NCBI RefSeq assembly: GCF_001686925.1
Contig: NZ_LVEN01000013.1
Span: 124,001-188,000 of the forward strand
Direction: 5' to 3'
DNA: 64,000 nt
From: Flavobacterium piscis
Lineage (GTDB): Bacteria; Bacteroidota; Bacteroidia; Flavobacteriales; Flavobacteriaceae
Below are positions 59,252-64,000 of the stretch, piece by piece. The notes beneath the pieces were generated by a model. That model had not been told where the DNA came from, did no database searches, and worked only from the letters and a program-made list of their open reading frames with translations. Position numbers and translations under genes: made by a program. How positions within the stretch are numbered: the stretch's first letter is position 1; every line of letters begins with the position of its first letter.

Positions 59252-62098
59252 ATGAAAAAAAATGTACTAATCGCTTTAGGTCTTCTCACGTTTTCAGGTG
59301 TTTATGCTCAGGAAAATAAAAAAGAACAGGATAGTCTGAAAAACAATGAATTATCTGAAGTAACAATAGTGGGATCGAGAAGTAAAAATCGGGTAAAAAC
59401 TGATGTTCCTGTTCCTGTAGATGTTTTTAATATTTCAGACATTACAAAAGGTTCTCCGCAAACGAGTGTTACTCAGATCTTAAATTACGTTGCGCCTTCT
59501 TTTACCAGTAATGCGACTTCTACCGCAGATGCTACAGATCACGTCGATCCGGCGCAATTAAGAGGTTTAGGACCTGATCAGGTTTTGATATTGGTAAACG
59601 GTAAACGCAGGCACTCAAGCGCATTGGTAAACATAAACGGATCTCCGGGAAGAGGATCTGTTGGAACAGATTTAAATGCAATTCCGTCATTTGCTATTGA
59701 AAGAATCGAAGTTTTACGTGATGGTGCAGCCGCACAATACGGCTCAGATGCTATTGCTGGAGTTATTAATATTGTATTAAAAAAGAATGCTAATTTTATT
59801 TCGGGAGGTATTCAATATGGTACCAACTTATCTTCAGGATCTAATAATTTTAAAGGCGGAGCTGACGGACAAACCGTACAAGTAGATTTGAATTACGGAA
59901 CCTCTTTAGGTAAAGAAGGAAGTTTTCTGAATGTTACCGGAACTGCGGTAACAAGACAGGCCACAAGCAGAGCCGGAATTAGAAACGGTCCTATTTTTAA
60001 TGCTTACAATGCTGTAGAAAACAGAGCAGCTCAAAATGGTGTTGCTATCAATTCATTGTTTAGCAATATTAATAATACTTCAAATTCAGCGCAAATTATT
60101 AGCTCATTACAGCAATATGCACCACAAGTAAGTTATTTTACACCGGCGCAGCAAACTGCAATTTCTTCGGCAACAACATTGGCTCAAATGCAGACGGCTT
60201 TGAATTTTGATGTTACTAATAATGAAATTGCTTACAGAGGTCAGGAAAGAAGTGATTATAATATGAGTGTTGGTCAGTCAGAACTGGCTTCTGGACAACT
60301 ATATTATAATACAAAATATCCATTATCTGATATTACATCTTTGTATTCTTTTGGTGGAGTTTCGTATAGAAATGGTCAATCTTATGCTTTCAACAGATTA
60401 CCAAACGGTGCCAATACTTTCACGCAAGTGTATGAAAACGGATTTTTACCAGAAATAGAATCATCTATATTAGATGCTTCGGCGGCACTTGGAGTTACTA
60501 CCAATATATTAGGTTTTGATACTGATTTAAGTACTAACTTGGGCTCAAACTCTTTTCAATATGATGTAAACAATACCATCAATGCAACTTTAGGAGTAAA
60601 TTCTCCTTCTAGTTTTGATGCTGGTAAAGTTTCATTTTTGCAAAGCACAACCAATTTAGATTTCAGTAAAAAGCTTGATGTTTTAGAAGGACTGAATGTT
60701 GCTTTTGGTGGAGAGTTCAGATATGAAAATTATCAGATTAAAGCAGGAGAAGAAGCTTCTTATGGATTGTATGATATAAACGGAAACATAGTTCCTGGAA
60801 TTTTGCCAAGTAACTCACCATTAATAGTAACAGACTTTTTTGGTAACAAGCGTGGCGCAGGAGCACAGGGATTTTCAGGTTTTCAACCATCTGATGCTAA
60901 AGAAAAAGACAGAAAAAGTGGTGCTGCTTATCTTGATTTAGAATTGAATGCGACTAAAAGCTGGCTTTTGAACGGAGCAGTTCGTTATGAAAATTATTCT
61001 GATTTTGGAAGCACGGTTATTTTTAAAGTAGCTTCTCTTTTGAAAATAAACGATAATATCAACTGGAGAATTTCGGGTCAAACCGGTTTTAGAGCGCCAT
61101 CATTACAGCAAAAATATTTTGAATCAAGTTCTACTCAGTTCATAAATGGAGCACCTTACCAGGTAGGTTATTTTACAAACGATTCTCAGGCGGCTAAAAG
61201 CATTGGGGTTGAAAGCCTAAAACCTGAAAAATCTAAAAGTATTAGTACAGGATTTACATTTAAAATTCCTGAAGCAAACATTACGATTGCAACAGATGCC
61301 TATTTTACAAGAATCGACGACAGAGTCGTGCTAACGGGACAATATTCAAGACCAACAGATGCTCAGATAAATGCAGCTACATCTGCTACACAAAAAGATG
61401 CATTGACATTGTTTCAGCAAGCATTTGATTTAAAAGGTGTTGAAAGAGCTTCGTTCTGGACCAACGGAATCGATTCTGAAACAAAAGGTATAGATGTAGT
61501 GATTTCTCAAAAATACGATGTAATTCAGGATTTTACCATCAGAAATGATTTTGCATTAAGTTACAATACCACCAAAAGAGTAGGGAAGTTAAATGTTCCT
61601 CAATCTATTATTGATGCCGGTGGGGATCCTTATGTGTATTCATTTTTCCCGGAATCGAGCAGAGTTTATTTAGAAGAAGCGATTCCTAAACTAAAAGCGA
61701 ATTTGATGACGACATTCAGCATCAAAAAGCTGGATATTTATTTAAGAAACAGTTATTTCGGAAAAGTGACTGATCCGGGAGCGACAGATGTAAATTTGGA
61801 CGGATCATCATCAGTTTACGAGCATCCGGAATACAGCGCAAAAATTGTTACCGATTTATCTTTAGGATATCAAATCAATGAGAAATTCAGATTTACAATT
61901 GGTCTTAATAATATAGGAGATGTTTATCCGGACAGAAACAATCCTTCAACTCCGGCATTTACCAATACAACGCCAACATTATCTCCTGCGCCAAGTACAG
62001 ATTTGACGAATGCAAATCAGTTTGCTTATTCAAGAGCGGTATCACAATTTGGATTGAACGGAAGATTTGGTTTTGCCAGATTAAGTTTTAAGTTCTAA
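59252..62098 (+). CDS. TonB-dependent receptor under Met/Cys leader control
   Basis: A 948-residue outer-membrane receptor. A signal peptide (1-19, ending GVYAQ) is followed by a short TonB-box-like stretch (ELSEVTIVGSRSK, about 33-45), a plug (about 55-180: LRGLGPDQVLILVNGKRRHSSALVN, IERIEVLRDGAAAQYGSDAIAGVINIVL) and a long barrel ending in GRFGFARLSFKF with a terminal Phe. There is no carboxypeptidase-like extension and no SusD gene beside it, so it is not a SusC-type glycan importer. The upstream Met/Cys attenuator and the metK and metY neighbours suggest import of a sulfur compound such as a methionine- or cysteine-containing molecule. This substrate is inferred. Confidence 0.9.
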   Translation: MKKNVLIALGLLTFSGVYAQENKKEQDSLKNNELSEVTIVGSRSKNRVKTDVPVPVDVFNISDITKGSPQTSVTQILNYVAPSFTSNATSTADATDHVDPAQLRGLGPDQVLILVNGKRRHSSALVNINGSPGRGSVGTDLNAIPSFAIERIEVLRDGAAAQYGSDAIAGVINIVLKKNANFISGGIQYGTNLSSGSNNFKGGADGQTVQVDLNYGTSLGKEGSFLNVTGTAVTRQATSRAGIRNGPIFNAYNAVENRAAQNGVAINSLFSNINNTSNSAQIISSLQQYAPQVSYFTPAQQTAISSATTLAQMQTALNFDVTNNEIAYRGQERSDYNMSVGQSELASGQLYYNTKYPLSDITSLYSFGGVSYRNGQSYAFNRLPNGANTFTQVYENGFLPEIESSILDASAALGVTTNILGFDTDLSTNLGSNSFQYDVNNTINATLGVNSPSSFDAGKVSFLQSTTNLDFSKKLDVLEGLNVAFGGEFRYENYQIKAGEEASYGLYDINGNIVPGILPSNSPLIVTDFFGNKRGAGAQGFSGFQPSDAKEKDRKSGAAYLDLELNATKSWLLNGAVRYENYSDFGSTVIFKVASLLKINDNINWRISGQTGFRAPSLQQKYFESSSTQFINGAPYQVGYFTNDSQAAKSIGVESLKPEKSKSISTGFTFKIPEANITIATDAYFTRIDDRVVLTGQYSRPTDAQINAATSATQKDALTLFQQAFDLKGVERASFWTNGIDSETKGIDVVISQKYDVIQDFTIRNDFALSYNTTKRVGKLNVPQSIIDAGGDPYVYSFFPESSRVYLEEAIPKLKANLMTTFSIKKLDIYLRNSYFGKVTDPGATDVNLDGSSSVYEHPEYSAKIVTDLSLGYQINEKFRFTIGLNNIGDVYPDRNNPSTPAFTNTTPTLSPAPSTDLTNANQFAYSRAVSQFGLNGRFGFARLSFKF

Positions 62099-62105
62099 AA
62101 ATAAA

Positions 62106-62349
62106 AGATTGGCCCACGGGTTTTACGGATTTGAGCGGGTTTACGCGGATTTTTTTTGTAATCATTTAAACTGTGGCTTAACTTTTTTTATTTTGGCTTC
62201 AATTAAACATGCCACAGATTAAAAGATTTTCACAGATTTTTTTGATCGTTTTAATCATTCAATCTGTGGCTAAATTTTTGAGACAATAGAAGAGGATAAA
62301 AAGAATCTGTGTAAACCCGCTCAAATCCGTAAAACCCGTGGGCTAATCT
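62106..62349. repeat. 244-base nested inverted repeat downstream of the TonB receptor
   Basis: The outer arms 62112-62144 and 62311-62343 are perfect 33-base complements, beginning GCCCACGGGTTTTACGGAT. With one G-T pair the match extends to 62106 and 62349. Inside, GCCACAGATT (about 62211) and AATCTGTGGC (about 62261) form a second pair, with more CTGTGGC copies around. It has no coding capacity and could act as a terminator or mRNA-end structure. It may also be a dispersed repeat of the genus. Confidence 0.85.
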
Positions 62350-62410
62350 ATAAAGAGAAGACCTGTATTCTCAGGGATTGTTAAAAAATGTATTAATTAT
62401 CAATTTTTAA

Positions 62411-62442
62411 TTTGGTAGATCTAATAATACTTTATATATTTA
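62411..62442 (+). promoter_or_regulatory. Promoter of the metY leader transcript
   Basis: TTTG (62411-62414), 20 bases, then TATATTTA (62435-62442) matches the Bacteroidota consensus except for the last base. Transcription would start about 45 bases before the leader ORF at 62494. Confidence 0.5.
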
Positions 62443-62493
62443 CTCTATCAAATTAGTCGAATTTTAAAAAGCATTAATTTAAAATAATATAAA

Positions 62494-62574
62494 ATGAAAA
62501 CAATAGCGAATAATATGATGATATGTTGTGAGATGATGCAAATGTGCATCCCAATTCGTTGTTGCCAAAAGTGA
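62494..62574 (+). CDS. 26-codon Met/Cys leader peptide upstream of metY
   Basis: ATG at 62494 opens 26 codons to TGA at 62572-62574. The peptide starts MKTIANNMMICCEMMQMC, continues IPIR and ends CCQK. It has 6 Met and 5 Cys in 26 residues, with MM at 8-9 and 14-15 and CC at 11-12 and 23-24. Such clusters are the mark of leader peptides in ribosome-mediated attenuation, where scarcity of a charged tRNA stalls the ribosome. The upstream sequence is A/T-rich, as expected in Bacteroidota. The last five codons contain the antiterminator strand, and a terminator begins 33 bases after the stop. It is too short for ordinary gene calling. Confidence 0.85.
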   Translation: MKTIANNMMICCEMMQMCIPIRCCQK

Positions 62575-62643
62575 AAGATAAAATCTTTGTTATAGTTAGA
62601 ACTATAAGCCCTTTTGGTAGCCATCCGAAAGGGCTTTTTTTTA
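62561..62643 (+). terminator. Attenuator terminator with competing antiterminator before metY
   Basis: The terminator pairs AGCCCTTTTGG (62607-62617) with CCGAAAGGGCT (62625-62635), a perfect 11-bp stem apart from one wobble, followed by eight T. GTTGCCAAAAG (62561-62571, inside the leader ORF) can pair with CTTTTGGTAGC (62611-62621) over all 11 positions with two wobbles. This uses the terminator's 5' arm, so the two are exclusive. A small hairpin, TATAGTTAGAACTATA (62591-62606), nests in the loop of the antiterminator. The geometry allows a ribosome stalled on early Met/Cys codons to leave 62561 free. Confidence 0.85.
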
Positions 62644-62668
62644 TTTCAACTTTTTTAAATTTTATATT

Positions 62669-62863
62669 ATGAAAACATTAAACTCAATCGCAATAGAATA
62701 TTTGTTGAGAAACGATTCTCAAAAAAACAATAATAAATCCGAAGACCTAACTAAGGAAGTTACAAGACTAAATGCAGAGCAGGAGGTAATAAGAAGTCAA
62801 AAATCATTACTGCTCTTAATGTATAATCTCGAAGAAGAAGGAGAAGACTTTTTTATACAATAA
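62669..62863 (+). CDS. Small 64-residue protein between attenuator and metY
   Basis: The ATG at 62669 follows the attenuator terminator by 26 bases and opens 64 codons. The product (MKTLNSIAIEYLLRNDSQ, then a charged helical region to EEGEDFFIQ) has no membrane segment or Cys and looks like a short coiled coil. I do not recognise a family. Its position as first gene after the attenuator and upstream of metY, with 143 bases between, suggests it belongs to the same transcript. It begins MKT, like the leader peptide, but has no Met/Cys enrichment, so it is not a second leader. Confidence 0.55.
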   Translation: MKTLNSIAIEYLLRNDSQKNNNKSEDLTKEVTRLNAEQEVIRSQKSLLLLMYNLEEEGEDFFIQ

Positions 62864-62921
62864 GTAACAATATCAATAACAATATCAATAACAATATCAA
62901 TTTCAAAAATCAATTTTAATT
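62864..62921. repeat. 12-base tandem repeat AACAATATCAAT, copy 3 of the family
   Basis: Three consecutive AACAATATCAAT units are followed by a TTCAAAAATCAATTTTAATT tail, between the small ORF and metY. It is related to the elements at 8299-8326 and 13813-13864. Confidence 0.65.
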
Positions 62922-63006
62922 GCGATTTCACGTAAAGATTACCATCAAAAATCAATTTCACATAACAATATATAATAGTATTCACAATACCTAAAAAACT
63001 AAGATC

Positions 63007-64000
63007 ATGAGCACACAAAAATTTGCAACAAACGCACTACACGCAGGACACGATGTTACTAAAAATGCAGGAACAAGAGCAGTGCCTATTTACCAGACAT
63101 CATCTTATGTATTTAACGATTCAGATCACGCTGCCAATTTATTTGGTCTTGCCGAAGCCGGATTTATTTACACGAGATTAAATAACCCGACAAACGATAT
63201 TTTAGAGCAACGACTGGCTGCACTCGAAGGCGGAATTGGAGCTGTAGTGACAGCATCTGGAGCATCGGCAATTTCTACAACATTATTGACTTTGCTAAAA
63301 GCGGGAGATCATATTGTGGCTTCGAATAGTTTATACGGCGGAACTTATAATTTGCTAAATGTAACTTTACCTCGTTTAGGCATTACAACGACTTTTGTAG
63401 ATCCTTCTCAACCTGAAAATTTTACAAAAGCAGCTAAAGAAAACACAAGAGCCTTTTTTGTAGAATCTTTAGGGAATCCAAAATTAGATGTATTAGACCT
63501 GAAAGGAATTTCGGCGGAAGCCAAAAACTTCAAAGTGCCTTTTATTGTAGACAATACGGTTGCTACACCTTATTTATTGAATCCAATTCAGTACGGAGCA
63601 GATATCGTAATTCACTCTTTAACCAAATATATTTCAGGAAACGGAACTTCATTAGGAGGCGTTATTATAGATGCAGGAAAATTTGACTGGTCGAACGGAA
63701 AATTCCCTGAGTTTACAGAGCCTTCTGCAGGATATCACGGATTAGTGTATCATGAAGCGTTAGGAAATGCAGCTTTTATAGCAAAAGCCAGAATCGAAGG
63801 TTTGCGTGATTTTGGAGCAGCTTTGAGTCCATTTAATGCTTTTCAGATCATTCAGGGATTAGAAACTTTACCAATCCGAATCCAGAAACATAGCGAAAAC
63901 GCTTTGGCTCTGGCCTCATGGTTAGAAAAACAAGATGAGGTAGTTTGGGTAAATTATCCAGGTCTTAAAAACAATAAATATTATGATTTAGCACAACAAT
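63007..64000 (+). CDS. metY: O-acetylhomoserine sulfhydrylase (partial, runs off the window)
   Basis: A PLP enzyme that makes homocysteine (or methionine, from methanethiol) from O-acetylhomoserine and sulfide; homologues also act as cysteine synthase. The first 331 codons are inside the window; the family has about 430. The start MSTQKFATNALHAGHD and the signatures RAVPIYQTSSYVF, FIYTRLNNPTNDILEQRLAALEGG, ASNSLYGGTYNLL and the PLP-binding Lys in IHSLTKYISGNGTSLGG place it in the Cys/Met metabolism family. It lies downstream of the Met/Cys leader attenuator and a small ORF. The truncation is the window edge, not a defect. Confidence 0.93.
   Translation, partial: MSTQKFATNALHAGHDVTKNAGTRAVPIYQTSSYVFNDSDHAANLFGLAEAGFIYTRLNNPTNDILEQRLAALEGGIGAVVTASGASAISTTLLTLLKAGDHIVASNSLYGGTYNLLNVTLPRLGITTTFVDPSQPENFTKAAKENTRAFFVESLGNPKLDVLDLKGISAEAKNFKVPFIVDNTVATPYLLNPIQYGADIVIHSLTKYISGNGTSLGGVIIDAGKFDWSNGKFPEFTEPSAGYHGLVYHEALGNAAFIAKARIEGLRDFGAALSPFNAFQIIQGLETLPIRIQKHSENALALASWLEKQDEVVWVNYPGLKNNKYYDLAQQ

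Noticed and set aside
62797..63018. 73-residue minus-strand ORF
   Set aside because: It runs through the AACAATATCAAT tandem repeat, giving a repeated Ile-Asp-Ile-Val pattern. It is a repeat artefact.

Overview
The window is AT-rich chromosomal DNA from a member of the Bacteroidota, almost certainly Flavobacterium or a close relative. The evidence is the gene content: exosortase XrtF, a GLPGLI-family protein, a PorT-like type IX secretion protein, the outer-membrane lipoprotein TamL and several TonB-dependent receptors. Promoters also fit the Bacteroidota pattern (TTTG, 17-23 bases, TAnnTTTG), start codons are preceded by A-rich sequence rather than Shine-Dalgarno sites, and the intergenic palindromes are of a type common in the genus. 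I see no tRNA, rRNA, CRISPR array, phage or insertion sequence. Most of the window is housekeeping sequence.

Layout. 0.2-6 kb: a LytTR response regulator with a TPR histidine kinase, hypothetical genes, and a small operon ending in a CDP-alcohol phosphatidyltransferase. 6-10 kb: pnp, rpsO, a TonB-C-like protein and a free-methionine sulfoxide reductase. 10-15 kb: XrtF with its partner, a metal (probably copper) module (HYC_CC_PP protein, TonB receptor, HMA protein), and a DedA protein. 15-23 kb: the purH-mreBCD-mrdA-rodA cell-shape operon on the minus strand. 23-32 kb: an ABC permease, accD, fba, tamL, an rRNA methyltransferase, porT and ubiE/menG. 32-43 kb: folA, thyA, a bifunctional nuclease, etfAB, pdhB, a DUF5686 protein and a 3-methyladenine glycosylase. 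43-47 kb: a soluble and a membrane pyrophosphatase side by side, then a deoxynucleoside kinase. 47-57 kb: a GLPGLI protein, an outer-membrane receptor, a thioredoxin-like protein, DUF4153 and M28 peptidase genes. 57-64 kb: a methionine/sulfur region.

The most interesting part is the last 7 kb. metK (minus strand) has a leader that looks like a SAM-II/SAM-V-type riboswitch. Divergent from it, a TonB-dependent receptor gene is preceded by a 22-codon ORF rich in Met and Cys codons and then an intrinsic terminator. Three kilobases downstream, metY (O-acetylhomoserine sulfhydrylase, cut by the window edge) and a 64-residue ORF are preceded by a second, 26-codon ORF with 6 Met and 5 Cys codons, again followed by a terminator. 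In both leaders the end of the short ORF can pair with the 5' arm of the terminator. This is the layout of classical ribosome-mediated attenuation, here apparently sensing Met and Cys supply (Met-tRNA and Cys-tRNA charging). Both peptides contain Asn-Met-Met-x-Cys. One controls a biosynthetic gene and the other an outer-membrane receptor, so the receptor probably imports a sulfur compound. That substrate assignment is inference. I could not search databases to test novelty.

Other points for a second look are a Cys-rich C-terminal extension on the membrane pyrophosphatase, a stem-loop in the pnp leader, paired direct repeats upstream of an orphan secreted peptide, and several dispersed palindromes.
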